The notes beneath the pieces were generated by a model. That model was not told where the DNA came from, made no database searches, and worked only from the letters and a program-made list of their open reading frames with translations. From the NCBI RefSeq assembly GCF_011758655.1, contig NZ_JAAMPA010000001.1, positions 2,170,001 through 2,234,000 on the forward strand: DNA of 64,000 nucleotides, read 5' to 3'. Within the stretch, counting starts at the first letter, position 1. Every line of letters begins with the position of its first letter. Positions 7,594-16,883 of this stretch are shown here, piece after piece. A program made the position numbers and the translations under genes. The DNA is from Modestobacter marinus. GTDB lineage: Bacteria; Actinomycetota; Actinomycetes; Mycobacteriales; Geodermatophilaceae.

Positions 7594-8508
7594 TCAGGCG
7601 GCAGCGGCGGAGGTGTCGACGGCGGGGGTGCGCAGGCCCGCCAGGGTCGCGGCGACCTCGTCCACGACGCCGCGGTGGATGGGCAGGGACATGTGCCCCA
7701 CGCCCGGCACGAGCACGTTGCGGGCCTGCAGATCGGGGTGGTCGCACCGGCCGGCCGACGACGGCACGACCATCTGGTCCAGGTCGCTGTAGACCGCCGT
7801 GACCCGGGTGCGGCACTCCGGTGCCGGGGCGGCGAGCTCCTGGAACAGGGCCGACCCCGGGCGCAGCTGGCGCACCAGGCGGGTGGGCAGGACGTGCGCC
7901 CAGCGGCTCCCGCCGTGGGGCGTCCCGAGGGTCACCAGCGACTCCACGCGTGCGTCGCCCCCCAGGCGCTGCACGAGGTACCGGGCGACCAGCCCGCCGA
8001 GACTGTGGCCGACCACGTGCACCCGGTCGTGGCCGGTCGCCCGGCAGATCTCCTCGATGTGCTGGCCCAGCGCCTCGGCCGCGCTCTCCACGTCGCGCAG
8101 CAGCGGGCTGTAGTTCCAGGTGCAGACCTGGGCGAAGCCCCGCCGGCGCAGGCCGCGGCGCATCACGGTGAACACCGAGCGGTTGTCGATCAGCCCGTGG
8201 ACCAGCACGACGGGGATCCGGGCGGCGAGGGGGTCGGCGGCGAACAGGGCGCGGACCGCGGCGGGCTGCTCGCCGGGGCGGTAGCTCCCGTCCGGGCGCA
8301 GCCGCTCGGTGCGGGTGCCCAGGGGGTAGAGCAGGGTGTGGGCGCCCACCCAGGCCAGCTCGGTGAGGCTGCCGGTGAGCGCGGCCGGGGAGACCAGCCG
8401 CCGGAGGCCGGTGCGCCGCGCGGGCGGCGGCGTCGCGGGGACGTCGCTCCGCGCTCCGGCGCCGGGGGCATGCCAGGCTGGTGCAGAGGGCAGAACGGGC
8501 TCGTGCAC
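7594..8508 (-). CDS. Alpha/beta-hydrolase lipase/esterase
   Basis: This 304-residue protein shows the lipase core: VVLVHGLIDN (oxyanion region), the nucleophile elbow VGHSLGGLVAR, LGTPHGG and a late VPGVGHMSLP carrying the probable catalytic His. It resembles actinobacterial secreted triacylglycerol lipases, but no clear signal peptide is visible at this start, so it may be intracellular. GTG 8508 is preceded by GGGAGGGAGA at good spacing. Substrate is unknown. It lies between the M23 peptidase gene and a divergent membrane-protein gene and has no counterpart in the mycobacterial order. Confidence 0.8.
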   Translation of the reverse strand: MHEPVLPSAPAWHAPGAGARSDVPATPPPARRTGLRRLVSPAALTGSLTELAWVGAHTLLYPLGTRTERLRPDGSYRPGEQPAAVRALFAADPLAARIPVVLVHGLIDNRSVFTVMRRGLRRRGFAQVCTWNYSPLLRDVESAAEALGQHIEEICRATGHDRVHVVGHSLGGLVARYLVQRLGGDARVESLVTLGTPHGGSRWAHVLPTRLVRQLRPGSALFQELAAPAPECRTRVTAVYSDLDQMVVPSSAGRCDHPDLQARNVLVPGVGHMSLPIHRGVVDEVAATLAGLRTPAVDTSAAAA

Positions 8509-8669
8509 GCCGTTCTCCCTCCCGTCCGCCTCGGCACCGCCGGGCGGCGCGCCATGAGCAGTGGTGTGCTCGGTTCAGGGGAACGTAATGCCCCGTTGTG
8601 GTGAACGTCACACACCCGACATGCGACACGCGCTCGCCGCCAGAGAGCCCGATCCGGAGGAGAACCCCA

Positions 8670-9704
8670 GTGCCCGCCCGTGACCGCGACCCCTCCCGCA
8701 CCGGGGGACCCGACCGGCCGGCCTCCGCGGCCCGCCGCTCCGGGGGGCCCCGGTCCGGTGCCACCTCGCCGGCCACCCAGGACGACCTCGTCGTCGGGTC
8801 GGTCCCGGTGCTGGCCCGGGTCTGCGGGGTGCTCCTCCTGCTCGCCGGGCTGGCCGGCGCGGCGGCGGCGTTCCCGACCTACCTCGCGGTCGGCGGGGTG
8901 GCGGTGAGCCCGGTGCAGGGGCCGGTGGACGCCGTCCTCAGCCTCGTGGCGCCGGTCGCCTCGGTCGCGGTGGGCGCGGGGCTGGCCCTCGGCCGGGTGC
9001 CCCGGCTCGGCCTGGCGTACGCGGCGGTCACCGGCGCGCTGGCCGTGGGCCGGCTGCTGATCGAGCTGCACCGCGGGCAGGGGTCGACCACCCGGCCCGC
9101 GGTCGAGGTGCTGGCCGGCGACCTGGTGCTGACCAGCTCGGTGGAGATCGGCGTCGGCTGGGTGTTCGGGGTCGTGGCCCTGGGCCTCGCCGTCCTCGCC
9201 GGGCTGGCCGCCTTCGCCGCCTGGGGCCGCACCGTGATGGAGGACGGCGGGGCGCTGGACCCGCTGCGTCCGGTGCTCGCCGGCGCGGCGGTGCTCCTCG
9301 GCGTGGGCGCGGTGCTGTCCCTCGCGCTGCCGGCGGCCGACGTCCCGGACCAGGTGGTGACCGACCCGCTGACCGGGCTGGAGGTCGTCGTGGACCAGGA
9401 GGGGCCGCAGGCGCTGCTGGAGCGGCCCGGGCTGGCCCTGCTGGGTGGGCTGCTGCTGGCCGGTGCGCTCCTGCTGGCCGCCGCCGTCGCCCCGTCGCTG
9501 CGTCCCCGGCTCGCTGCCGTCGGCGGGCTGCTGGCCGTCGCCGTCTTCCTGCTGGACAGCGCGCTGACCGGGCTCCGGGACGCCTGGTCCAGCCCCGACC
9601 TGGAGTGGACCGTGCCGGGCGCCGCGCTGCTGGTGCTGGCGCTCGGCGCGCTGGGGCTCACCCTGCTGGCCTGGCGCGGGCGGCGCGCTCCCGCGCGGGG
9701 GTGA
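8670..9704 (+). CDS. Multi-pass membrane protein of unknown function
   Basis: I do not recognise a family. The 344-residue product has a ~45-residue Arg/Pro/Ser-rich cytosolic-looking N-terminus and then about seven hydrophobic segments made mostly of Leu, Ala, Val and Gly. One extracytoplasmic-looking loop (DVPDQVVTDPLTGLEVVVDQ) lies near residue 230. GTG 8670 is chosen because GGAGGAGA ends 6 nt before it; the frame stays open upstream without support. It precedes the B12-binding gene by about 50 bp but that gene has its own -10. Confidence 0.6.
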   Translation: MPARDRDPSRTGGPDRPASAARRSGGPRSGATSPATQDDLVVGSVPVLARVCGVLLLLAGLAGAAAAFPTYLAVGGVAVSPVQGPVDAVLSLVAPVASVAVGAGLALGRVPRLGLAYAAVTGALAVGRLLIELHRGQGSTTRPAVEVLAGDLVLTSSVEIGVGWVFGVVALGLAVLAGLAAFAAWGRTVMEDGGALDPLRPVLAGAAVLLGVGAVLSLALPAADVPDQVVTDPLTGLEVVVDQEGPQALLERPGLALLGGLLLAGALLLAAAVAPSLRPRLAAVGGLLAVAVFLLDSALTGLRDAWSSPDLEWTVPGAALLVLALGALGLTLLAWRGRRAPARG

Positions 9705-9739
9705 CCGCTCGGGGGTGACGCAGGACACCCCCGCGCCCC

Positions 9740-9745
9740 TAGAGT
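9740..9745 (+). promoter_or_regulatory. Candidate -10 for the B12-binding gene
   Basis: TAGAGT, 7 nt before GTG 9753; there is no Shine-Dalgarno sequence, so a leaderless mRNA is likely. Confidence 0.45.
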
Positions 9746-9752
9746 CGCGGTC

Positions 9753-10163
9753 GTGGCAGCTGAGCGCATTCGTGTGGTGATCGCCAAGCCGGGCCTGGAC
9801 GGCCACGACCGGGGCGCGAAGATCGTGGCCCGGGCGCTGCGCGACGCGGGCATGGAGGTCGTCTACACCGGGCTCCACCAGACGCCCGAGCAGATCGTGG
9901 ACACCGTCGTCCAGGAGGACGCCGACGCGGTCGGGCTCTCGGTGCTCTCCGGCGCCCACATGACGCTGTTCCGGCGGCTCGCCGAGCTGCTCCGCGAGCG
10001 GGACGTCGACGACGTCGTCGTCTTCGGCGGCGGGATCATCCCCGAGGCCGACCTGCCGGAACTGGCCGAGCTGGGGGTGGCCCGGGTCTTCACCCCGGGT
10101 GCGAGCACCGAGGAGATCGTGGGCTGGGTCCGGGACCACGTGGGCGCGGGCGCCGAGGCCTGA
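9753..10163 (+). CDS. Cobalamin-binding small subunit, IcmB-like acyl-CoA mutase C-terminal domain
   Basis: At 136 residues this is a free-standing B12-binding domain. It has [12 protein letters not shown] near residue 12 (the DxHxxG motif whose His ligates cobalt), [10 protein letters not shown] (the SxL block) and VFGGGIIP (the GG block). Length and sequence match the small subunit of coenzyme-B12-dependent acyl-CoA mutases such as Streptomyces isobutyryl-CoA mutase IcmB. No large subunit is adjacent; the neighbour is sucC, whose succinyl-CoA substrate is also the product of methylmalonyl-CoA mutase. It could partner an IcmA-like subunit encoded elsewhere. Family assignment is firm, partner is not. 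Confidence 0.85.
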   Translation: MAAERIRVVIAKPGLDGHDRGAKIVARALRDAGMEVVYTGLHQTPEQIVDTVVQEDADAVGLSVLSGAHMTLFRRLAELLRERDVDDVVVFGGGIIPEADLPELAELGVARVFTPGASTEEIVGWVRDHVGAGAEA

Positions 10164-10254
10164 CCACCTCGCCCGGCGTCCGCTGGGCGGAAGAGACGGG
10201 TGAGACGTCCCCCTCGGTGGGAGGGCACCTGACGCGACGGGTCCCGGGGCGGGC

Positions 10255-10260
10255 TACGGT
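10255..10260 (+). promoter_or_regulatory. Candidate -10 for sucC
   Basis: TACGGT, 8 nt before GTG 10269, with no ribosome binding site between them. Confidence 0.45.
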
Positions 10261-10268
10261 GCCTGCTC

Positions 10269-11432
10269 GTGGATCTCTTCGAGTACCAGGCCCGTGACCT
10301 GTTGGCCTCGCACGGCGTGCCCGTGCTCCCCGGCGGCGTCGCCGAGACGCCCGAGGAGGCGGAGGCGATCGCGCGCGAGATCTCCGCCCCGGTCGTCGTG
10401 AAGGCGCAGGTGAAGGTCGGCGGCCGCGGCAAGGCCGGCGGCGTGAAGCTGGCCGACGACCCCGAGACCGCCAAGGCCCGGGCCGAGGACATCCTCGGCC
10501 TGGACATCAAGGGGCACGTCACCCGCAAGGTGATGGTCGCCCAGGCCAGCGACATCGCCGAGGAGTACTACTTCTCCTACCTGCTCGACCGCTCCAACCG
10601 GACCTTCCTGGCCATGGCCTCGAAGGAGGGCGGCATGGAGATCGAGCAGCTCGCCGTCGAGCGCCCGGAGGCGCTGGCCCGCATCCCCGTCGACGCCTCG
10701 GTCGGCGTCGACGCGCAGAAGGCCGCCGAGATCGTCGATGCCGCCGGCTTCCCGGCCGAGGTCCGCGACCAGGTGATCGCCATCGCCGTCCAGCTGTGGG
10801 ACGTCTTCAGCAAGGAGGACGCCACCCTGGTCGAGGTCAACCCGCTGGCCAAGGCGCCCGACGGCACCGTGCTCGCCCTGGACGCCAAGGTGACCCTGGA
10901 CGAGAACGCCTCCTTCCGGCACGGCGAGCACGACGCCCTCGAGGACGTCGCCGCCGCCGACCCGCTGGAGGCCGCGGCCAAGGAGAAGGGCCTGAACTAC
11001 GTCAAGCTCGACGGGCAGGTCGGGATCATCGGCAACGGCGCCGGCCTGGTCATGAGCACCCTGGACGTCGTCGCCTACGCCGGTGAGGAGTTCGGCGGCG
11101 TGCGCCCGGCCAACTTCCTCGACATCGGCGGTGGCGCGTCCGCCCAGGTGATGGCCGACGGGCTGGGCGTCATCCTCTCCGACCCGGCCGTGAAGAGCGT
11201 CTTCGTCAACGTCTTCGGCGGGATCACCGCCTGCGACGCCGTCGCCGACGGCATCGTCTCGGCGCTGGGCCTGCTCGGCGACGAGGCCACCAAGCCGCTG
11301 GTCGTGCGGCTGGACGGTAACAACGTGGAGGAGGGCCGGCGGATCCTCGCCGAGGCCGCCCACCCCCTGGTGACCGTGGTCGACACCATGGACGGCGCCG
11401 CCCGCCGCGCCGCCGAGCTCGCCGCAGCCTGA
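10269..11432 (+). CDS. sucC: Succinate-CoA ligase (ADP-forming), beta subunit
   Basis: This 387-residue protein has the usual SucC length. It opens [18 protein letters not shown], followed by the ATP-grasp domain with [18 protein letters not shown] and the metal-binding VEVNPLA block. The C-terminal CoA-ligase domain holds [20 protein letters not shown] and NVFGGIT. With SucD it converts succinyl-CoA to succinate with ATP/GTP formation in the TCA cycle. GTG 10269 is probably leaderless. sucD follows after 77 bp that contain a copy of a dispersed repeat. Confidence 0.97.
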   Translation: MDLFEYQARDLLASHGVPVLPGGVAETPEEAEAIAREISAPVVVKAQVKVGGRGKAGGVKLADDPETAKARAEDILGLDIKGHVTRKVMVAQASDIAEEYYFSYLLDRSNRTFLAMASKEGGMEIEQLAVERPEALARIPVDASVGVDAQKAAEIVDAAGFPAEVRDQVIAIAVQLWDVFSKEDATLVEVNPLAKAPDGTVLALDAKVTLDENASFRHGEHDALEDVAAADPLEAAAKEKGLNYVKLDGQVGIIGNGAGLVMSTLDVVAYAGEEFGGVRPANFLDIGGGASAQVMADGLGVILSDPAVKSVFVNVFGGITACDAVADGIVSALGLLGDEATKPLVVRLDGNNVEEGRRILAEAAHPLVTVVDTMDGAARRAAELAAA

Positions 11433-11433
11433 C

Positions 11434-11490
11434 GAAGGACCCCCTTCCCCCCACACCTCGCAAGCTCGGCGCGGCCCCTGAAGGGGGCCG
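11434..11490. repeat. Dispersed 57-58 bp intergenic repeat, copy 1
   Basis: Starts GAAGGACCCC, continues with a CCCCCCAC tract and CTCGCAAGCTCG, and ends in the hairpin GGCCCC-TGAAG-GGGGCC. It lies between the sucC stop and sucD. Copies 2 and 3 are at 19074-19131 and 22049-22106, each also starting 1-2 bp after a stop codon. Confidence 0.85.
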
Positions 11491-11509
11491 TTCCAGAACG
11501 GATACTGAG

Positions 11510-12388
11510 ATGTCGATCTTCCTCACCGAGAACAGCAAGGTCATCGTCCAGGGCATCACCGGGTCCGAGGGGCGCAAGCACACCGCCCGGATGCTCGCCT
11601 CCGGCACCGCCGTCGTCGGTGGCGTGAACCCCAGCAAGGCCGGCCAGACCGTGGACTTCGACGGCACGTCGGTCCCCGTCTTCGGCTCGGTCGCCGACGC
11701 GATGAAGGAGACCGGGGCCGACGTCACCGTCGTCTTCGTGCCGCCGAAGTTCGCCAAGGACGCCGTCCTGGAGGCCGTGGACGCGCAGATCGGGATGGCC
11801 GTGGTCATCACCGAGGGCATCCCGGTGCACGACTCGACCTACTTCTGGGCGCACGCCCAGGGTGGCTCGACCCGGATCATCGGCCCGAACTGCCCCGGGC
11901 TGATCAGCCCCGGGCGGTCCAACGCCGGCATCATCCCGGCGAACATCACCCAGGCCGGCAAGATCGGCCTGGTCAGCAAGTCCGGAACGCTGACCTACCA
12001 GATGATGTACGAGCTGCGGGACATCGGCTTCTCCACCGCGGTCGGCATCGGCGGTGACCCGGTCATCGGCACCACGCACATCGACTGCCTCCAGGCGTTC
12101 CAGGACGACCCGGAGACCGAGGCGATCGTGATGATCGGTGAGATCGGTGGCGACGCCGAGGAGCGCGCCGCGGACTTCATCAAGGCCAACGTGACCAAGC
12201 CGGTCGTCGGCTACGTCGCCGGCTTCACCGCCCCCGAGGGCAAGACGATGGGCCACGCGGGCGCCATCGTCTCCGGCTCGGCCGGCACGGCCGCCGCCAA
12301 GCAGGAGGCCCTCGAGGCCGCCGGCGTGAAGGTCGGCAAGACCCCGTCGGAGGCCGCTCGCCTCATGCGGGAGATCGTCGGCGGCTGA
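11510..12388 (+). CDS. sucD: Succinate-CoA ligase (ADP-forming), alpha subunit
   Basis: A 292-residue SucD. The Rossmann CoA-binding domain contains [11 protein letters not shown] and VNPSKAGQ. The C-terminal ligase domain includes [10 protein letters not shown] and the phosphohistidine loop GHAGAIVSG near residue 247, whose His carries phosphate during catalysis. It forms the succinyl-CoA synthetase complex with SucC. ATG 11510 has only a weak upstream GGAT. Cotranscription with sucC is likely, with the repeat hairpin between them possibly adjusting expression. A strong terminator follows. Confidence 0.97.
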   Translation: MSIFLTENSKVIVQGITGSEGRKHTARMLASGTAVVGGVNPSKAGQTVDFDGTSVPVFGSVADAMKETGADVTVVFVPPKFAKDAVLEAVDAQIGMAVVITEGIPVHDSTYFWAHAQGGSTRIIGPNCPGLISPGRSNAGIIPANITQAGKIGLVSKSGTLTYQMMYELRDIGFSTAVGIGGDPVIGTTHIDCLQAFQDDPETEAIVMIGEIGGDAEERAADFIKANVTKPVVGYVAGFTAPEGKTMGHAGAIVSGSAGTAAAKQEALEAAGVKVGKTPSEAARLMREIVGG

Positions 12389-12411
12389 CCGACGCCCCGT
12401 CTGCACCGCTG

Positions 12412-12443
12412 CTGCCCGGTCCCTCTCCGGAGGGGCCGGGCAG
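12412..12443 (+). terminator. Terminator after sucD
   Basis: CTGCCCGGTCCCTC and GAGGGGCCGGGCAG pair over 14 bp (one G-T wobble) around a TCCG tetraloop. Confidence 0.6.
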
Positions 12444-12543
12444 TCGCATGCCCGGGGGTGCCCGTCGTCGGTGGGACGGCGGAGACTCCCGGGTGCCCGG
12501 TCCACCGATCCCACTGCCCGACCCGTTCCACGAGGAGCGCACG

Positions 12544-13290
12544 ATGACGTCGAGTGGTCCCGAGCAGGCCCGGTCGGCGCCGCCCCCGCCCGCCGGCGTC
12601 CGGGCTGCCGGCCCCCGGTACGACCGGAGCCGGCTGACGACCGCGGACCTGCTGGTGGCCGGGGGAGCCCTCCTGTACCTGCTCGTCGGGCTCCTGCCGT
12701 GGGCCTCGGTCACCTTCGACTTCGTCGGCCGGATCACCGCCAGCGGCTACGAGTTCTCCGCGCTGGTCGTGCTGGGCGCACTCCTGTTGCTCGGCGCGGC
12801 AGCGTGGGCGGTGCTGCCTGCCCTCCGGGCCACCCCGGACGGCTTCCTGCGGGCCGCGCCCACCGTCGCGCTGGCCGCGGTGGCGCTGCTGTGCACGCTC
12901 ATCGCGTGGCTGCGGAGCCTCGACTACGGGTTCTCAGTCCCGGCCCTGCTGGGCGTCCTCGTCGCCGCCGCCGTTACCGTGCTGGCGGCCTCGTCCCTGC
13001 TGCCCGAGCTCCGGGAGCGGGTCGGTCCGCAGGCCGGCCGGCCCACCGGGGGCCGGCCCGCCGGCGGGCAGCCGCTCCCGGACGGCCGGCCGCACCACGA
13101 GCAGCCGCCGAGCCACGGTCAGCTGCCGTACGGGCAGCCTCCCCACGGGCCGACGCAGTACGGACAGCCCCAGTACGGGGACCCGCAGTACGGGCAACCG
13201 CAGTACGGGGAGCCGCGCTACGGCCGGCCGGCCACCCCCTGGCAGCCGCCGATCGGCCCGGACCGACCACGGCCCGCGTCCGACCGCTGA
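12544..13290 (+). CDS. DUF5336-type membrane protein (Rv0954-like)
   Basis: This 248-residue protein has four hydrophobic segments (roughly 30-190) and a long Pro/Gln/Gly/Tyr-rich C-terminal tail with YGQPQYGDPQYG-type repeats. Topology, tail and position between sucD and perM match mycobacterial Rv0954, a DUF5336 protein linked to cell division in that genus; the functional link here is inference. ATG 12544 is chosen because GAGGAG lies 7 nt upstream; the frame is open further 5' but without support. The tail is encoded by 15-bp tandem repeats and is probably disordered. Confidence 0.75.
   Translation: MTSSGPEQARSAPPPPAGVRAAGPRYDRSRLTTADLLVAGGALLYLLVGLLPWASVTFDFVGRITASGYEFSALVVLGALLLLGAAAWAVLPALRATPDGFLRAAPTVALAAVALLCTLIAWLRSLDYGFSVPALLGVLVAAAVTVLAASSLLPELRERVGPQAGRPTGGRPAGGQPLPDGRPHHEQPPSHGQLPYGQPPHGPTQYGQPQYGDPQYGQPQYGEPRYGRPATPWQPPIGPDRPRPASDR
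13156..13230. repeat. Five 15-bp tandem repeats in the DUF5336 gene
   Basis: Units of the form CAGTACGGGGACCCG at 13156, 13171, 13186, 13201 and a diverged one at 13216 encode QYG(x)P repeats. In-frame copy-number change would alter tail length only. Confidence 0.8.
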
Positions 13291-13363
13291 CCCCCTGCCA
13301 CGGCCGGGACCGTGACTTGAATCGCCCCGGCGCGTGCGCCCACCCAGCTCCCGTGCGCCTTGC

Positions 13364-13369
13364 GACAGT
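13364..13369 (+). promoter_or_regulatory. Candidate -10 for perM
   Basis: GACAGT, 6 nt before GTG 13376. A weaker match to TAnnnT than most others in the window. Confidence 0.25.
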
Positions 13370-13375
13370 GGGGGC

Positions 13376-14563
13376 GTGACCTCCCTGCGGACGCGCCTGC
13401 CCACCGTCGGGCCGGGGGAGCACCGCACCCGGCTGACCGGCGTCCTGGCCGCGGCCGCCGCACTGGCCGTGTCGGTCCTGGGACTGGCCGGGCTCACCCT
13501 CGCCGTCGTCGTCGTCCAGACCCTGGACCCCGACGGCGGGCTGCCGCTGACGGCCTCCGCGCGGGTGGCCGGCCAGCTGTGGCTGCTCGGGCAGGGCGCC
13601 GAGCTCCAGCTCTCCTCGGGTCCGGTGCGGCTCGCGCCGCTGGCGGTGACGGCGGGGATCGCCTGGGGGCTCAGCCGGGCGGCCGGCTCGGTCGTGAGCC
13701 TGCGTCAGTCGGGCACCGCCCGGGGGGCGGCGGCGGTGCTGGCGGTCGTCGTCGCCGTCCACGTCGCCCTCAGCGCGGGCCTGGTGCTGCTCGTCGACGC
13801 CTCCGATGCCTCGATCGCGCTGCCCCGTGCGGTGCTGGGCGCGGGCGTCGTCGCGCTCGTCGCCGGCGGTCTCGGGGTGCTGCGCGACTCGGGCCTGGGT
13901 GCGGAGCTGGTCGACCGGTTCCCCGGCCCCGGTCGGGTGGTCCTGCGCGCGGTCGCCGCCGGCACCCTGGCCCTGGCCGCCTGCTGCACCGCGGTGGTCG
14001 CCGTCGCGCTCGTCCACGACGTGGCCGGGCTCGCCCGGGTCATCACCGGCCTCGGCGGCGCCGGCGCCGGGGCCGCCGGTCAGGTGGGGCTGAGCCTGCT
14101 CCTGCTGCCCAACGCCGTCGCCGCGGTGATGGGCCTGGCCGCGGGCCCCGGCTTTCTCGTGGGCGCCGGGACGTTCGTGTCCACCAGCGGCGTGACGCTG
14201 GGCAGCGTGCCGGCCCTGCCGCTGCTCGCCGCCCTGCCCGACACGCAGGCGGTGCCGCTGCTGGCCTTCCTCTCCCAGGCGCTGCCCGCGCTGGCCGGCC
14301 TGGTCGCCGGCGCAGTGCTGGGCCGCCGGCTCGGGGACGACGACGGCGGCACCGTGATCGCCGCGCTGTGGGGCCTGGTCGCCGGGCTGGGCGTCGGGAT
14401 CTGCGCCGGGCTGTGGGTGCTGGTCGCCGGCGGCCGGCTCGGCGACGCGGCGCTGGCCGAGGTGGGTGCCCCGGCGCTGGCGACCGGGCTGGCGATCGCC
14501 GCGCAGGCGGCCCTCGCCGCCGCCGTGGCCGCCGCCGTCAGCCGCTGGCGTTCCCGGGGCTGA
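13376..14563 (+). CDS. perM: PerM-like cell division membrane protein (DUF6350)
   Basis: This 395-residue integral membrane protein has around ten hydrophobic segments rich in Ala, Leu, Val and Gly. Size, topology and location between the DUF5336 gene and purN match mycobacterial Rv0955 (PerM), a membrane protein needed for division and persistence in that genus; DUF6350 is the family name. No enzymatic motif is seen. GTG 13376 is preferred over GTG 13334 because the first codons then read VTSLRTRLP before the first membrane segment. The symbol rests on synteny and topology, not on a diagnostic motif. Confidence 0.7.
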   Translation: MTSLRTRLPTVGPGEHRTRLTGVLAAAAALAVSVLGLAGLTLAVVVVQTLDPDGGLPLTASARVAGQLWLLGQGAELQLSSGPVRLAPLAVTAGIAWGLSRAAGSVVSLRQSGTARGAAAVLAVVVAVHVALSAGLVLLVDASDASIALPRAVLGAGVVALVAGGLGVLRDSGLGAELVDRFPGPGRVVLRAVAAGTLALAACCTAVVAVALVHDVAGLARVITGLGGAGAGAAGQVGLSLLLLPNAVAAVMGLAAGPGFLVGAGTFVSTSGVTLGSVPALPLLAALPDTQAVPLLAFLSQALPALAGLVAGAVLGRRLGDDDGGTVIAALWGLVAGLGVGICAGLWVLVAGGRLGDAALAEVGAPALATGLAIAAQAALAAAVAAAVSRWRSRG

Positions 14564-14565
14564 AC

Positions 14566-14726
14566 CGGCCGCACACCCGAGCCGCGTTCCTGCGTCGCCT
14601 TGACCGCCATTCCGGCGGGGGTTACGTTCCCCCGGTCGAGCGGGCGCATTGCATTTCTCGCCTCCTCTGCTGATCCATAATCACTGCCCTTCTCCCGCAA
14701 CGACGCGACGATGGGAATGATCAGGC
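14566..14726 (+). promoter_or_regulatory. Less GC-rich upstream region of the secreted hydrolase gene
   Basis: This 160-bp gap is noticeably richer in A/T than its surroundings. CATAAT at 14676-14681 is a possible -10, about 45 nt before the ATG; TTGCAT at 14649-14654 is too far upstream (21-bp spacing) to be a convincing -35. No other structure is clear. Confidence 0.3.
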
Positions 14727-16736
14727 ATGAGGTCCTTGCGTTCGCCTTTCCCGCAAAAGGCCACACTGCTGGCCACCGTGGTGTGCGTGTCGGTTGCGAT
14801 CCCCACCACGGCATGGGCTGCGCCTGCCGTCAACGAGCACCCGTCCCGGCCTGTGGCCGACCCCTCGGTGGAACTGGTCATCGAGACGCGCGAACCACTG
14901 CAGGACGGCGAGCTCTTCGGTGAGTCGGGCGCTTACGAGCGCCTCCGCGGGCACGTCCTGGGGGAGCTCGACCCCGACGCACCGGCGAACGCCGGCATCG
15001 TCGACCTGGACAAGGCGCCGGTCAACGACGACGGCATGGTCGAGTACAGCGTGGACATCGAGATCCACAAGCCGGTCGACGCGGACAAGGGCAACGGCAC
15101 CTTGCTGTACGAGGCGGTGAACCGCGGCCGCCAGCTGATGCTCGGCTCCGTCAACGGAGCGGACTCCCTGCTGTACGAGGAGGGCTTCACCGTCGTCTGG
15201 ACCGGGTGGCAGGGCGACATCCCGGGCACCGAGACGACGTTGGTCGGCGACTTCCCGATCGCCACGGACGCCGGCGAGCCGATCGTGGAGCTGGTCCGCG
15301 CCGAGTTCGTCGATCAGGGCACCGGGACCTGGACGGGTGACCTGCCCTACCCCGCCGCCACCCTGGACCGGGCAGTGACGGGTCTGTCGGTGCGCGAGCG
15401 GGAGTCCGACCCGCGGCGGCCGATCGAGTCATGGCGCTACCTGGACGACCGCCGGATCGAGGTCACGTCCCCCGGGGAGCCCTACAGCAGTGGCGCGATC
15501 TTCGAGTTCATCTACCCGGCGAAGGACCCGATCGTGCTGGGAATGGGGTTCGCCGCCACCCGCGACATCAACTCCTATCTGCGTTCGGGGGACCGGGACA
15601 GTGCGGGGAACCCCAATCCACTGGGCGTGGGGTCCATCGACGACACCATTGCGCTCGGGATATCGCAGAGTGGTCGTTTCCTCCGTGACTTCGTCTACCA
15701 GGGATTCAACGAGGACATCGCGGGGAGCAGGGTCTTCGACGGGGTGATGCCGATCATCGCGGGCTCGCGGAAGATCTGGCTGAACGACCGGTTCGCCCAG
15801 GTCGGCTGGTGGTCCAAGCAGCACGAGCAGCACCTGCAGGAAGGCGATCAGTTCCCCTTCGCCTACGGCACGGTGCGGGACCCGCTCACCGGCCGAGAGG
15901 ACGGCATCCTCGACGACTGCACCGAGACGGACACCTGCCCCAAGGTCGTGCACGTCGACGGTGAGTACGAGCTGTGGGGTGCCCGAGGGTCGCTGCTCGT
16001 CACCGACGGGGACCCGGCGGGCCCTCGGGACCTCGAACAGCCCGCCGCCGTCCGCCTGTACCTGGTCGCCGGCACCCCGCACGGCGGGGCGGACCGCATC
16101 CTCCCGGAGACCGAGGACCGGGGCATCTGCCAGCAGGTGAACAGCCCGTTGGGCAACAGCGCGGTCGTCCGTGCACTCCTCCTCCGGCTCGACGGCTGGG
16201 TCGCGGAGGGGGTCGAGCCCCCCGCGAGCCGGTACGGCTCCGTGGACGGGCGGCTGCTGGTGCCGGCAGGCCAGGAGAGCACCGGGTTCCCGGAGATCCC
16301 CGGCGTGACCTACAACGGTCTCTACAACCACCTGGCGGTCACCGACTACGACGCGGTGCCACCGATCACCGGTGCCGAGTACGGGGTCCTCGTCCCCCGG
16401 GTGGACGAGGACGGCAACGCCCTCGCCGGCATCCGCCTGCCGGCGATCGAGGCGCCGCTCGCCACCTACACCGGCTGGAACCTGCGTGCCGCCGGTCACG
16501 CAGAGGGGGAGATGTGCCCCGGGGCAGGCTCCTTCATCCCGCTGCCCGAGACGAGGTCGCAACGGCTGGACACCGGGGACCCGCGGACGTCGATCACCGA
16601 GCGCTACCGCAACTACGCCGACTACGTGCACCAGTTCTCCCGGGCCGCCGACGCACTGGTCGCCGACGGCCACCTGCGACCGGAGGACGCCGCGACCATG
16701 GTCGCGGAGGCCGACGCGCTCCGGCTGGTCCCGTGA
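14727..16736 (+). CDS. Secreted alpha/beta-hydrolase domain protein (esterase-like)
   Basis: The 669-residue product begins with a Sec signal peptide (MRSLRSPFPQ, a hydrophobic core, then cleavage near TAWAAPA). The body resembles the large alpha/beta-hydrolase domain (Abhydrolase_10-like) family of secreted bacterial esterases. GISQSGRFLRDFVYQGFNED carries the likely nucleophile Ser, and AGTPHGG follows. Substrate is unknown. Several stretches, for example 15580-15740, use more A/T-ending codons than neighbouring genes. It also splits the perM-purN adjacency found in mycobacteria, so acquisition by transfer is plausible. The ribosome binding site is weak. Confidence 0.75.
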   Translation: MRSLRSPFPQKATLLATVVCVSVAIPTTAWAAPAVNEHPSRPVADPSVELVIETREPLQDGELFGESGAYERLRGHVLGELDPDAPANAGIVDLDKAPVNDDGMVEYSVDIEIHKPVDADKGNGTLLYEAVNRGRQLMLGSVNGADSLLYEEGFTVVWTGWQGDIPGTETTLVGDFPIATDAGEPIVELVRAEFVDQGTGTWTGDLPYPAATLDRAVTGLSVRERESDPRRPIESWRYLDDRRIEVTSPGEPYSSGAIFEFIYPAKDPIVLGMGFAATRDINSYLRSGDRDSAGNPNPLGVGSIDDTIALGISQSGRFLRDFVYQGFNEDIAGSRVFDGVMPIIAGSRKIWLNDRFAQVGWWSKQHEQHLQEGDQFPFAYGTVRDPLTGREDGILDDCTETDTCPKVVHVDGEYELWGARGSLLVTDGDPAGPRDLEQPAAVRLYLVAGTPHGGADRILPETEDRGICQQVNSPLGNSAVVRALLLRLDGWVAEGVEPPASRYGSVDGRLLVPAGQESTGFPEIPGVTYNGLYNHLAVTDYDAVPPITGAEYGVLVPRVDEDGNALAGIRLPAIEAPLATYTGWNLRAAGHAEGEMCPGAGSFIPLPETRSQRLDTGDPRTSITERYRNYADYVHQFSRAADALVADGHLRPEDAATMVAEADALRLVP

Positions 16737-16809
16737 CGGTGGACGACGCCGTGTCGAGCAACACCTGACCGGTCGGCTGGTGACGGACCCGTCGGCAGTA
16801 CCGGGGAGC

Positions 16810-16829
16810 CGCGCCCGCTGAGCGGCGCG
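16810..16829 (+). terminator. Hairpin after the secreted hydrolase gene
   Basis: CGCGCC and GGCGCG form a 6-bp stem with an 8-nt loop, about 75 bp after the stop. No T tract. Confidence 0.25.
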
Positions 16830-16869
16830 AGGTCGGAGCCGGCCGCGCTGCCTGCTCCGGGGCGGCCGC

Positions 16870-16875
16870 TAGGGT
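16870..16875 (+). promoter_or_regulatory. Candidate -10 for purN-purH
   Basis: TAGGGT, 8 nt before GTG 16884. Confidence 0.45.
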
Positions 16876-16883
16876 TGGCAGAC

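Noticed and set aside
13334..13376. Upstream GTG 13334 as the perM start
   Set aside because: The added 14 residues overlap the candidate -10 and have no ribosome binding site.
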